A stretch of 64,000 nt of DNA from Pomphorhynchus laevis (lineage: Eukaryota > Acanthocephala > Palaeacanthocephala > Echinorhynchida > Pomphorhynchidae): NCBI GenBank assembly GCA_012934845.2, contig WNNJ02003356.1:38085-102084 (forward strand). The letters are read 5' to 3'. How positions within the stretch are numbered: the first letter of the stretch is position 1; every line of letters begins with the position of its first letter. The notes beneath the pieces were generated by a model, which worked only from the letters and a program-made list of their open reading frames with translations, made no database searches and was not told the DNA's origin. A program made the position numbers and the translations under genes. Positions 22,740 through 36,184 of the stretch are shown here, piece by piece.

Positions 22740-22985
22740 ATGTATATCTACACCACTGGAGCAGCCAGCCTAGTGGATGTAACAGTGAATCGCGATACAG
22801 ACGTCCTGCGTTCAAATCGATCAGCATCAGTGTACGGAGAAAGCAGATAATGGTCGAAACGTGAAATGTAGGTCTGGGTCAGCAGCTGATGAGACCCACC
22901 CAGACTGATTCGTAGCGTCCTGCTGTATCAAAAATACGATGAATACCTGTGAGGATAATGTCCTACCACAACCAGAAGAATTTCA
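22740..22985 (+). mobile_element. tRNA-derived SINE with hammerhead-type ribozyme, copy 1
   Basis: The 5' part has RNA polymerase III promoter boxes at normal tRNA spacing. Box A is CAGCCTAGTGG at 22766-22776 (10 of 11 to TRGYNNARNGG). Box B is GTTCAAATC at 22810-22818, an exact match to GWTCRANNC. Downstream lies a hammerhead motif (22880-22925), then a tail ending ACAACCAGAAGAATTT. This architecture matches schistosome Sm-alpha SINE-like elements, which have a Pol III head and a hammerhead. A second copy begins about 385 bp downstream. Confidence 0.75.
22880..22925 (+). ncRNA. Hammerhead-type ribozyme motif in the SINE
   Basis: Helix I is CAGCAG (22880-22885) with CTGCTG (22920-22925), perfect over 6 bp. 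Box 1 is CTGATGA at 22886-22892. Helix II is formed imperfectly by 22893-22906. Helix III is CG-TAG-CG, and the cleavage triplet GTC is at 22917-22919. The strand order is classical. Box 2 reads GATT instead of GAAA at 22907-22910, so this copy is probably inactive. Confidence 0.75.
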
Positions 22986-23124
22986 GCTCACACATACCAT
23001 CATTTTAAATCAAAAAAATCATTGCGAGTGGCAACATGAAAAACAGTGATCCGCCTAGCGGATCACACACCTTAGGTAGGTTTCTAATAGATCGTTAGAA
23101 TACGATCTTGTACCAAAAGTAATA

Positions 23125-23352
23125 TTCAGAAATGTATATATCCACCACTTAATCACGATACAGACGTCCTGAGTTCAGAGACGATCAGCACCGGTGTACG
23201 GAGTAAGCAGATTATAAGGGTCGAAACGTGAAATGTAGGTCAGGGTTAGCAGCTGACAAGACCAACCCAGGCTGATTAGTAGCGTCCTGCTGTATCAAAA
23301 ATACGATGAATACCTGTGAGGATAATATCGTGCCACAACCAGAAGAATTTAT
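23125..23352 (+). mobile_element. tRNA-SINE with hammerhead relic, copy 2
   Basis: About 80% similar to copy 1 from CGATACAGACGTCCTG onward, but the box A region is deleted and box B is altered. In the ribozyme box 1 is CTGACAA and box 2 is GATT, while GTC and the AGCAG/CTGCT helix I remain. It is dead at both promoter and ribozyme level. Confidence 0.75.
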
Positions 23353-23643
23353 ATTTTTAAAAATATAAAATATTTATTGTTTAATAAATTGGGATAAACT
23401 TTAGAATGGGGCCCAGGAACTACACAATTTTTGATGACGCGCTACTAGTATTGATGCCAGCATATGCATTTTACATCTTTACGGCTAGTATTTGTCCAAA
23501 AATAGTTTTTTTAAATCTCGACATTGTACCATATTGATGCTTTTACCCAAATATTCGTTATTAAATATTAGCATCAGTTAAGAATAAATTTCTCTACTTG
23601 ACACTTTGTTTCCTAAGAAATATATTTAACTGATCTGTATTTT

Positions 23644-23836
23644 AAATATTCAGGAACGATGAGGTATAATTGAAAGTCAACAAAATTATTGTGATATTTC
23701 GCTTCAAATTGATATTTTTTTTTCAAATATGATATTTGATATTTCGTTTCAAAATTCTGTAGATCCTGGTAGTTACTAGCGAAATATCAAAATAGTTTTG
23801 TTAACTTTCAATTATACCTGATCGTTCCTGAATACT
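23644..23836. repeat. Inverted-repeat (MITE-like) element
   Basis: Arms of about 56 bp: one starts TATTCAGGAACGAT and ends ATATTTCGC; the other starts GCGAAATATC and ends TCGTTCCTGAATA, with a few mismatches. No coding sequence lies between the arms. A fragment with GCGAAATATC also appears near 34794. Confidence 0.75.
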
Positions 23837-23839
23837 TTA

Positions 23840-24557
23840 TATCCTATGCGATTTACACAAATATTCTTTATTGACATACCTAAACAATAATCGTTGCTAA
23901 GATAGTCACTCCTCGCAACTTGTTTCATAATTGCAGGATACATTCATCAGTAGCCTAATTAAAATATTCTGCGACTGATGTTAATCTACTTGAATTAAAT
24001 GTAGGGCTAAGAAGAGTGATGCCCCCATAATTGAAATACAAGCCGAATCACTGTTTTGATATAAAAACGTATAATTATCTTTCAAATGTCCGTAAAAAAT
24101 ACCATAAAATGAAAATACCTGAAACTACCTTAAAATAAGGTATTACAAAGTACAAAATTTTAAACTAATAAAATCCATAAGATAATAAGGTGTTAGTTTA
24201 ACAAAAATATTAAATGTTTTGAATGTTTCTATTGTCATGTTTAGTATCACCAACCAACAAATTATTTTAATATTTTTAAATTAAAATTTCACAATTTTAG
24301 ATAATAAAGTGACTCAAATCCATCAAAATGTCAAAAGATGATACCACTATGCTTATTCCATGCAATAATTTAACAATTAAAAACCTTAAAATATCTATAT
24401 TTTTTATTTCATACTGTGTTTCATTATTTTATGATATTTAACAAATATTCATATCTATATTATAAAATCCCTACTTAATCCGCTAATCAGAATATTCTTT
24501 GTTTTCTAGACTGTTTTTAAACGAAAATTTTATTGCAAACTAAAAAATTGATAAAGC
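23840..24557. other. Region between the two genes
   Basis: AT-rich sequence upstream of the ATG at 24558. It probably contains the promoter and 5' UTR of the next gene, but no specific promoter element can be supported. Confidence 0.5.
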
Positions 24558-24627
24558 ATGAGTCATATTGACAGTCAAAATCTTAGATCTATTCGAGTAA
24601 CATCTGAGCTGGAAGATGCAACAGAAG
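24558..24627 (+). CDS. HAUS1-like exon 1
   Basis: It starts ATG AGT CAT and encodes MSHIDSQNLRSIRVTSELED, ending in phase 1 at the donor GTACCT. The start is chosen because it is the first ATG in frame with the phase of exon 2 (E then G completed as G|GT). Confidence 0.6.
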
Positions 24628-27600
24628 GTACCTAAAATTGAATTTTTATTAATTTTTTAAAAATAATGGTTGTTTAATTTAATTATCGAATTAATCACTA
24701 ATTTGATATATCGCCAAATCATGAACAAAACTTGGCTATTACTTAAATATATTTTTATTATTGACTGTAAATTATTGAAATCTGCATCACATATCGCACA
24801 TTATTCAATTTAATAAATTGAATGTTAATGCTTTAATTTAAATATTATATTATTATATTATTATATTATTAAATATACAACTTCTGTTATTTATTAGTCA
24901 ATTCATAGAAATGACTTTTATTTTAAATTTCAATTTTTTATTTTAACTTTATTTAAATTATAAAAAATCTTATAACAATTATTTATTTTATTATTTAATT
25001 ATTAAATTTTGATTTAGCATTATTATGTTTTGTTTAATCTATAATTATATTAATACGTAGACTCAGTTAGCTGATTTGATGATAGGATCTTTCGTTGTCG
25101 ATGACACCATAAAAGTAAAAATGCTTTATTCACACTTAATTCTTAAATGTGAAATTTTTAAATTCAAAATGTGCATTTCTAGGGTAAAATAATAAGCAAA
25201 AATCCGTATTATGATATAGCTGTTTATTGAACTTACTGATGTGAAATGCATTTAGGAAATGGAATCGGCTAAATGACAACTTACCTTCAGTCTGAAGAAA
25301 TATATTAAAAATATGTTCAAATCGTTTTCAATTATAAAATTCCTGATAACAAAATATATAGCAAAGTTATAAAAAATTGGAGTCTCACCTTGTCCTAAAT
25401 TTTATAGGCAGATGCAACAACTGCGAGCAAGTAACGCCTGAGTTGGGAAAGTGATCTGGCAATTATCAAATTGAATTTACCGAATAGTGAAACCTGCAAA
25501 TTAAAAAGTCGATTGATAATTTTTATATTGCAAATCACAATCTGTGTTTTGTTGATCCTGCTGCAAGATTCCAAAATAAAGTTTAATACAAATCAGTTTT
25601 TAATATTATCAGTTTTAGTAAATATCAGTTTTACCAGTTTTAGTTTTTTTAGTTAATTTTTTTTACTAGTTTTAGCCAAATAAATAATACTGAGATTAAT
25701 TGCATAATTTAATCACTTAAAATACCCATTCATATATGTCCATTCATATAAGCCAATCAACTTCATATATACCCATTTATGCCCATATATCCATTTATCA
25801 TCTGCCCATTCATATTCGCATTTAGATATCTGCTTATCAATCTGCCCATATACCCATTCATATATACACACATTAATCAAATGCCCATTCATACACGCCA
25901 ATCAACATAATATATACCCATATATCCATGTAGTAACGCCTGAGTTGGCGTTATCACCTGCCCATTCATCTGCCCATTCATCTGTTCATTTATCTGCGCA
26001 TACACTCATTCATATATATACAATTCATCAACTGCCTATTCATATACGCCAATCAACTATGCCCATTCATATGCACATTTATATATCTGCTTATTCATCT
26101 ACCTTGAAGCGTAGTTTACACACTGCAACACACTTCCCTGTTCTGATAGTTAACACACTGCATTTTCTTGATAATTCTCGTCCTGATTACTGTTCCTTGC
26201 GTTCTCATAATTCCCTTCTTTTACATGTCCCAAACTACTCCACCTCTTTTGGACTCCGCTCCTTCTTAGTGGCTGATTCTCTCTCGTGGAATCATCTGCC
26301 CATTCATATACGCCAATCAACTTCCCTGCCGTGTTTCAAACGCCAAATCCGATCTCATCTAAACAATTTAAGAAATTTATCTATTTGACTTTTGCTGTGT
26401 TTTTTAGTTAGTGGACTTGTGAGCGTGCAGTTGGCACGCATTTGTTACATTAAATAAATTATTATCTGCCCATATACCCATTCATTTATATATCTGCCCA
26501 TATATTTTTATTTATATATACCCATTCATCATCTGCCCATTCATATAAGACAATCAACCTCATAAATACCCATTTATGCCCATATATCCATTCATATTCT
26601 GCCCATGCATATACCCATTCATCTGTCCATTCATCTGCCCATTCATATTCGCATTTAGATATCTGCTTATACATCTGCCCATATACTCATTCATATATTC
26701 ACATCTGCCCATTTTTCTGTCCTATGTACATTCATATATACCCATTCATCATCTACCCATTTATATACGCCAATTAACTTCATATATACCCGTATATGCC
26801 CATATATCCATTTACCATCTGCTTATTCATATACCCATTCATCTCTACATTCATCTGATATGTCGGGTAGAGGAGTTAGAGGCCAAAACCTGATAGCATA
26901 GCAGTTCCTCCTGATGACCTCTAATTCTTATTCTGATACAACGTCTATTATTTATTAGTCAATTCATAAAAATGACGTTTATTTTAAATTTTATTTTTTA
27001 TTTTTTATTTTTATTTTTATTTTTTCAACTTGATTTAAATTATAGAAAATCTAAAAATAATTATTTATTTTATTATTTAATTATTAAATTTTGATTTAGT
27101 AATATTATGTTTTGTTTATTTTATAATTATATTAAATACGTAGACTCAGTTTACTGATTTGATTAAGTAGTTTTGTTAAATTTATTTTAAATTTCAATTA
27201 TGATATAAACATAAATTGTATAAAATCTTATTTATTATTTATTTTAGTTAGTTAGTTTTATTTTAATAGTTATCATTAATTGATAATTAACAATTAAATA
27301 ATACTACTTATTAAAGTAGTATTAATAAATAATTTTACTTATTAAATAATAAGTAAAACATGTAAGCCAGACGCAAAAGAATGACGAATGCCGTTTCGTC
27401 ATCACAATTACTTATCAGTGCCAGATCCCTCCCACTACTGGATGCAGAGGAGGACTGCCATTCGTCATTCTTTCGCGTCTGGCTTAAATGTTTTACAAGA
27501 AATTCACGCGAAACGGTCTCACTCTCCTTAAATTTTGATTAAGAATCCCTTTATGATTTAAATATTAACAAAATTTAAATAATATAATTAAGGTATACTA

Positions 27601-30600
27601 TAATATAAAAGTAATCCTTTATATATACTATATATAATATTTATCTGAATTGACAACAATGAAAGAAATATTAATTATTGATTAATTTTAAATCTAAATA
27701 TTGGTTATTATTATGTTTAAGAAATGCATTAATGGTATATTTTAACAATATAATAAAAATCGTTTACTACTAAAGCTGTCAGTACCGTGAGATCAACAAC
27801 AACGATTTTATTAATACAAAAACCTAAAAAATAAAAGGATAGATGTCATAAGTCAAAAATCAAGGTCAGTCAAAAACAGAAAAAAATTCACTCTCTCTCT
27901 TCATTCCTTCTTCAATCCCTTTTTATGGCCTCAAATCCAGCGGATCTGAGCCCCCAACCGATCCAACACGCCGCCTTCCGACTGAACCACCCGGGGTCTT
28001 TCACCCCCCCCCCGAAGAGTCCAATCGGCGCGGACTATGCTGGGTAAACGCGAGACGAGTAGCTTGACAACAATAATCATCCATATGTACATTAACACAC
28101 GCTTAAACAGTCTACAAAACTACCCTTAATTTAAATCACCAGAGAAAATTTAGCATTCCCTATTTGCATTAGCAGTGCGTACTGCAGCTTAATCATGTAT
28201 CAGGCACTAATTTCTTTTTAATAGAAATGATGTTTTACAGGGGCACATTTAAGTGTGTCCCTGTAAATTCGTGCCAATGAGCACATCCGTGCACTTGTGC
28301 ACGGATGTTTACTTAGCACATCCGTGCACAAGTGCACGGATGTGCTAAGTAAACAACGGTACAGAATTTATGAAATACGGCGTTTAAAGAAAATGGTGTT
28401 GCTTGTTAGACTGCACTTTGATTCACGACTTTCAGTTACCATGTCACTTCTATGCGATCACTTCAGCATCGAAATGATGGAATACCCGGCAACACTCATC
28501 AGTAGAATGAAGTACCCACTGGTCATTTCGGTTGCCCTGTGTGATATTGTGAATGAATTCCTTTTTTGACACTGCTTGATTGGCTGAGGATTACCCTCTT
28601 TACCGGATCGAATTGCTGTGCGGACCATCCTTAAACATTAGGTAGATGTTGTTGCTGAATTGTCGCTGCACTCGTTGGATCTTTAATGGATACGTCACAT
28701 ATAATGGTGGTGCAATGATGTGCTTAGTAAACAACGGTCTAAGATTTCTTACATACTTTACATGTAAGAGAATTTCTTACATATTTTCACATTCTCACAG
28801 GATCCTTTGAAGGATACATTTTTATAATTTTATATCTGATTGTGTTAAACTGTGCTCCGGGGCTAATTAGCTTCAGTTTCAAAATTGTAGATGTTGCCAA
28901 AAACCGGAGTTCGATTACATGCAGAGCAGACTTCCTTATCACTCCTAGACGAGCTGAGCAAGCGACGACAGCAAGTAAAATTCCCCGGAGCACAGTTTTA
29001 CCCGTCATATATAAAATTATAAAAATGTATCCTATAACGGATCCTGTAAGAAAGCAAGCAACGACAGCAATTAAAATTCCTGCGGAATAAAATTAGGATG
29101 GTCCGGAAAGCACATGGTTAGTTTAGAGAGGCTAGGCCCATGCTACCACGTTAGCAAATTCTCGGAAATGCTTATTTAATACATCACAAGGCAACTGAAA
29201 CGACTGATGGTAGTTCACCCTACTGATGAGTTCTGCCGGCTACCATCAGCTCGTCTATGAGTGATAAGGAAGTCTGCTCTGCATGTATTCGAACTCCGGT
29301 TTTTGGCAACATTGTTGTCAAAAAGTCAATTTGTTTATAATTTTAAATTGAGTATTATATTTCTTGATTGTCAGCTGTAGATTAATTGATTATTCTGTCA
29401 ATAGCTAATTGTGATTATTTGTGAATAAATAATTAGTTAATTTTATTAACTAATTATGAATCAAACAATTTTCAGGTATCGGATTACTGTTTTAACTAAA
29501 ACCTAATCACAATTGATCAGGGTTTTTTCGAATTTGTCTGTTTTCTTTCTAATTAGCAAATAAAATGATATATTTATAAATATCTAGATTTATAAATTTA
29601 TTGGAATTTTTTAAGCTTGTATTTTATTTTTTACATTTTATAGGTCATATATGTGAACAAATCTTAAGCAATTTACAGTTAGAGTTACCAATAGAATCGA
29701 AGAAACAATTGACGGAGCTATGTTTATTGGCTGATCAATTAAATGTGCACCATTCGTTTTCTGAAAGAGCACTATCTGCGGCAATACTAACTCACGTTGA
29801 ACAAATGATAACAACACAAAATTCAGTTCAAAAAATTGAACTCGAATGTGAAGACATTGTCAAGCAATTAGATGAACTGAAATCATTAGCGAATACATTT
29901 AAAAAGTACGTTCGCAATACTATCGTTACTCACAATGGGTAATTTAAATGTCTGATAAAATTATAATTTTTATATTATTTAATTATTTAGCCGTTATAGT
30001 TCTTACATTTAACTATCATAATCAAAAGGAACAAAATGATAAACGCATCAAGTTTTAAATAAAACGGCGATTCCCAATCACAGTTTTTATACAAATCTTT
30101 TATACAAAAGATTTCCAAACTGCTATCTTCGTTATTAAAAGTCTTAATTTTTATAAAACAAATATTTTGTTTATAAAAAGTCTTAATTAATTTTAAATTT
30201 ATTAATTTAAAATTAAATTTATTAATTTTTTTTAATATTAATTTTACAATTAATATTTTTTACAATTCAATTATTATTATTTTTAAATCTCTATACCAGA
30301 AATGGTTCCAGCAAATGGGCCTGCAATTCACGAAACTATAGTTTATGTTTAGATGTAATAAAATTTTTGAAAATTCATTATCTTCTTCTTAATCTTGTTG
30401 CACGGAGGCATGCGGACACAGCGTGCAATCTCAAAGCCAATATCGCGTTTAATTTATATGCTATATCGGCATGTCCTGGTTGACAGATTGGCTGTTTTCT
30501 GCGTCTCAGCTTATTTACCGAGTCTTTCGGATGTCGAGAAAATCAGTGGCGAGAACGAAGCGCGTTCAACCAGATATATTCGATTGAGCATGCACAGAGA

Positions 30601-33600
30601 AAACATTGACTTCAAAGAACGTCCGCTCAAATCGATTACCGTAAAGCCAGAACAAACGATATCAAGCCGTGCATTCTGATCACGGGTAGTTGTGGTTCGT
30701 TCAAAAGCCAGGTCGTCAAGAACGACGATTAGTTGTGGTTCGCATTCTACGCAGTGCGAAATTCTAACGAGATGTTACGAGATAATGTCTCTAACAGCAT
30801 CATGCGGGATAGAAGGCAAGGCACCGTTCTTGCACGATAGAGAATGGGGCGATATTTAATGGTGCGCAGCAAATGCAATTGCCGTTTTTGAGGGAGGGAT
30901 CGACATGACGGTATCGAGCGTTTAGGGCATCTCTAAATTTGCTTGCTGATAGATGAAACCCTTCATGCGCTAAAGAAATTCTCTTCGCCACAATAAGGCT
31001 TCATTACGGGCTGCGTGCGCGATCAGGTTATTCGTAGTTGATGTATCTAGAATGGATAGCCCGAAAATACGTTCTTGATGTGCTTGAATTCTAAGTTGTG
31101 TCATTGCACGCAACGTCGTTATTTGTTTGTCTCTCAGGTCGTCACTAATAAAGCCGGAATCGTAAGTTAAGACAAGCATCTGCTAGGATAATCGTTCCAA
31201 TTTTGATGTGAATCCGGGGTGGGTGATTCCCAAACCGCCTAATTTTAATGGAAAGCACAGCATTGCTATCCAATCGTCATTTAGGTTCGACATAGCGAAT
31301 CTAGAAAGTAACTGTTTTAACAGTTAACTATTTCTGTTTTTACTGAAATTAGTATGTAAATATGATGTTAGAAACATTATAGAAACAGAATATAATTACA
31401 GAGGTCTTGGTTTTGATAAAAATAAATGAACATATTTGTAATAATGACGATAGAAATGAAAAAAATGAATTAATATAAATTTAAAATAAATTTTTAAAAT
31501 GATTAAAAAATAAAATGATTCATTTAAATTGATTTAAATAATTCATTTTAAAAAAACTTTATAATTCATTATATAATGACTTAAATTCTTACTTTAGTAA
31601 GCAGATTAATAGCAAAAGCTAAAATACATCGAAAGATTTGGAAATATTTTATATTTGATATAATTATAAAGAAAATGAAAACAACAAACAATTATAAAAG
31701 GAAAGATCAAATTAATAAAGATATGTATTATAATGATTTAAATGTAAACATTTAAACGCAGTGATTTAAGTTTAGAAGCAATTGTTACAAGTCAGTTCTA
31801 TATTGCCCAAAGATTGGATAATAGTTGAATCAGATAATAAATCTACATCTATATTATATTGGAATGCAATATAATATAGGTATATTATAAATTATATTAG
31901 GGGTCAAACAATATTTGTTAAGATGCTATTTGAGGTATTCGTGTTTTAACTGCTAGTTAAAATATCTTCTTTACACAATATTATTATATTTAATTCGAAC
32001 AAAAATAAATATAATAAATTATTTCTTTTCGAAATGAATTATTACTAATTGCAAATGAATATTGAACTTGTCTATTTTGCAATAAAATCTCCTCGTATTT
32101 GTAAGACATTGTCGACTGTGATGGGTTTTTTGGATTATGACTTTTACAAATTAATAAAACTATACCTATATTATATTGGAATCCAAAATTACATAAAAAT
32201 CCAATAAAACCTAGGTTCATATGTAGTGCGTTTAAATGTACATTAAAACCACTTTCTGTCTATATGAATAAAATACTTAAAGTAATTAAAGCACACTAAA
32301 AAATATTGCAAGGTAATCGAAATTAATACTGGTATAAAACACTATTTAAGTATTAATTCTACAAAAGAATTTTTAGAACAGACAAAAACGGAATAAATTT
32401 TCAGAATATAAATACTGACGATTTTAGTACGCTCTATAGTATATGTTTTATTCATGTATATGTTTTATCAACCAACTATAACGCCTATCCAACAAAAATT
32501 AAACCATCAAATAAATATAAATATATGGATAAAATTATGACTTTAACAAATTAATCAAACCTGAATAAGCATCAATATTTAGATTCCTTATGTAAATGCA
32601 ACTATTTATTTATAAAGGCAGATCAAAGATATAATAGATAGTTTTAAATTTGTTAAAAAAAACAATTTAATGATTCCTAAAGTTAAAATTGAGAAGTAAA
32701 ATGCATGATATCTTGATCTGCAAAAACAAATATCAAAAGAGCAATAACATTAAATAAATTAATTTTTATAGAATTATGAAAATAAATTAATAAATTGATA
32801 TTTAAATTAATAATTTAATAAATTGATTTGGATACGTTATTTAACGAGAACTACATTTCATGTTTTGAAATGCAGCTAATGAAGTGCAAGCATGTATAAT
32901 TTAAATTTATATCTTATAGCTTTGTTCGATGTCGTATCAGATAGCTCAATATTTTCATTTAGCAATAAAATCGCGGCGAATGGTAGATTTTCATTCATAT
33001 TGCTGAAAAGCTGTACCCAAAAGGTGATGTGCAAAATCAGTTAAGCAACAATTTTATTTTGAAAATATTTTTTCGTTAAACTGAACAATTAAAAAGTAAA
33101 TTAATAATTTAGTTAACTGATTGGTTTACAAAAAGAAATATTTTACTTTTAGAGTTTTGGTTCCTTTCCATAAACCAATGATTTAAATATTCTCTATTTT
33201 TGTTAAGAGATTTTTGACAGTTGATTTATACCTTTTGAAATCTATAATTTATAGAAGATTGTGTTGTTACTATTTATTTGAATTTATCTAAATTTAATCA
33301 ATTTATAATTTGCTTTATTATAATCGCAAAATTGAGATGTAACATTAATTTTTAAATACATTTAGTGCCGCCCGTTCAAAGATTAATGGATCGAGATCAC
33401 ATCCAAAGGCAGTAGATGAATATATACGCAGTCAGAAAATTCTTCTTAAGAAATTAACGGTAATAGATTTGCCTACGGACAAACATTATAGTAGTTGTAG
33501 AACTAATATTTAAACTTTAAATCTACAAATAAAGTATTTTTTAAACTGGAAATTAGTATATGCATTTTGCAATGTGAATACAGATTTATATAATTCAGAT

Positions 33601-36143
33601 ACATTCTAAATACACATATACCATTAATGTATCGAAAAATTAAATTATCTGAATAAATGTGTTCGCTAATATGAAATAGATTTCATCTTTATATAATTTA
33701 GATTTATTTTTTACTTTGTTATGAACAAATTTATATTTTATAAAGCTTAAAAATAAGTCAGCTATAATTGGGCTATTATTACCTTTCATTGGAACACCTT
33801 TTATTCGAATAAAAAAGTTTTATTTTTGATAAAATTTACTTGTTGTTAATGTTTGAAAAATGTTATAAAATTGTTTTCTTGTGTAGTCTCTTATTTTCAA
33901 ATGAAGACAGTAGCTTATAATATCATATTATTGATATTATTGTAAAGTTTAGAAAAATTTTATGTTCTTTAAAAACGGACGTTCTAAATAGCGATCTTAT
34001 ACGGCTATATTACATATAATATATATTATATGTAATATAATTATATATAATTATATTACATATAATATATATTATATAATATTATAATATAATAATATTA
34101 TAATATATTACTATATTATATTACAAGACAAATTCAAATGAATTCGTATGTATTAATATGCAAGAATGGTTATGCAAAAAATATGTTTCTTGTAAATTTA
34201 AATATGTCATCTTTAAGATATAAATTAATAATCGTTTTAATTGATGTTAATTTAATGTTTTTATCTGGATATATACCTTCTTTATCATTAATATTGGTTT
34301 AATTAAGAATAAGGCTATCTGGATAAATTTGTTCGCTTATTGAATCAAAATTGATAGTCGTTAAATACACATATATTATCGATATATTAAAACATATATT
34401 TCATTACCTCCCATATGACAGTAATTACCTTCCATGTAACACCTTTTATTTGTCTTAATATAGATGTCCATACTTTAAAAAAAATTTGATTTATTAAAAT
34501 ATTTATAGCTCCAATCAATTCAATTTTATCCATATATTTATATTTACTTGATGATTTAATTTTTGTTAGATGGGCGTTATAATTATTATAGCATATATAT
34601 GTATATCCTTTTCAGATAACGCTTATTTAATATCTGCTAAATCTAGATGTGTATAAAGCGTACTAAAATCGTTATATGCTGAAAATTTATTCCGTTTTTG
34701 TGTGTTCTAAAAATTCTTTTGTAGAATTTGTTAGCTTTTGTTAGCATCTTCAGAAAATTAATGTAATTTTCTGAAGATGCAAACCGAAGTTAGCGAAATA
34801 TCAAAAATAATTTCCCTCTTTTCTTTGATCTAGCTCTAATAATTATTTATCAATAATGGATCAGTATCTAATTTATTTATATTATATTTTATAATATTAA
34901 TATTTTAATACATTTTGATTTTGATACATTAATTTCTATTTTGATTATGAAATACGATAATCTATAATATCTTATATATTAGAATAAAATATATAATTGC
35001 ATATTTTTGAATGCCAATATTTTAAAAATTTAAAATATTTTTTTTAAGTTAAAATTTCGGAATTACTTTATCTGCCTCATTCTGCTTTTTGAAAAATTTA
35101 TTCTGATTAGGAGAGCAATGCTAAAATTCCAGAAAACATAACTGAGAAATTCATTATCAGAGCTGAAAAGGTAAATATTAATATTCATTTTCAAATGAAT
35201 TGAGATAATTCTTATCGGGTTATAATCTTTTGTATCAGATTTGTGCATTATACAAATAAGTGCTCAGTATAATCATTTCAGATAGCTTTAAATATTTCAT
35301 AACTTTAAAGGCGCATGTTCGTTTATACTATTATCATTTATTTTTATTAATTAAATATTAATTAATAATATTAATTAATAATTATTAATTAATAATAAAT
35401 AATTATGCTTTATTTTTATACTAAAATAAATGATAATGTAATCATTTGAGTTAATGTACACCAGGATTATCATAATACAAAATAAATTTGCAAAGCTGTT
35501 TATAGCATACGTTGCTTTTATTATTAAATTATTATTTTAAAAATAAAAGTCAATAAAATTATAAATAATAAATAATTATATAAGATTTTATCAATTTATA
35601 GTTAAATAATGATAAAATTTATTATTGAAATTTAAAATAAAAGTCAATTTATATGAATTGAATAATAAATAATAGACGATGTATTAGAATAAGAATTAAT
35701 AAAGATTACTTAATAATCTTTGCAAAATTGTTACTGCGTGGCTAAGCTGCTATATGTGACAAAACCATGTGGTGCATTAATCCATAATGTGCTATCAATA
35801 AAGTACAAAATCCAGAGCAAAATGTTTATGTAAATCATAAATTTGGGAGATTTCACTATTTCCTAAATTAATTATGAATTTGTGAAATGTTGAAATAAAC
35901 AACAGAAAGAAAACATCTTAAAAAAATGAAAAAATTTCTTTAAATGAAAGAAATTATTTGAAATTTGAATTATTCGATTTAATATATATAATGCTTAGAA
36001 GATAACTCTTAACTTATATATAGAGTTTAAACTATCTTCTTATACCTATTAAATACTTACAATATACTGACGAAGTCCCTATAAAGGACGAAACGTTTAA
36101 ATAAATTATAAGTGTCTTTGCCTGTTTTCTACACTTCATTAAA

Positions 36144-36184
<41 letters not shown>

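Noticed and set aside
25713..26893. Open frames on both strands around 25.7-26.9 kb
   Set aside because: Produced by the minisatellite; only the LINE C-terminus at 26105-26400 has real motifs.
27960..28020. tRNA gene on the minus strand
   Set aside because: Only a box A-like word; no foldable cloverleaf or good box B.
28297..29090. Frames of 73-90 codons in 28.3-29.1 kb
   Set aside because: Lie inside the satellite family F1 and F2 units.
30395..30679. + strand open frame of 94 codons
   Set aside because: Antisense to a retroelement pol relic whose motifs are on the minus strand.
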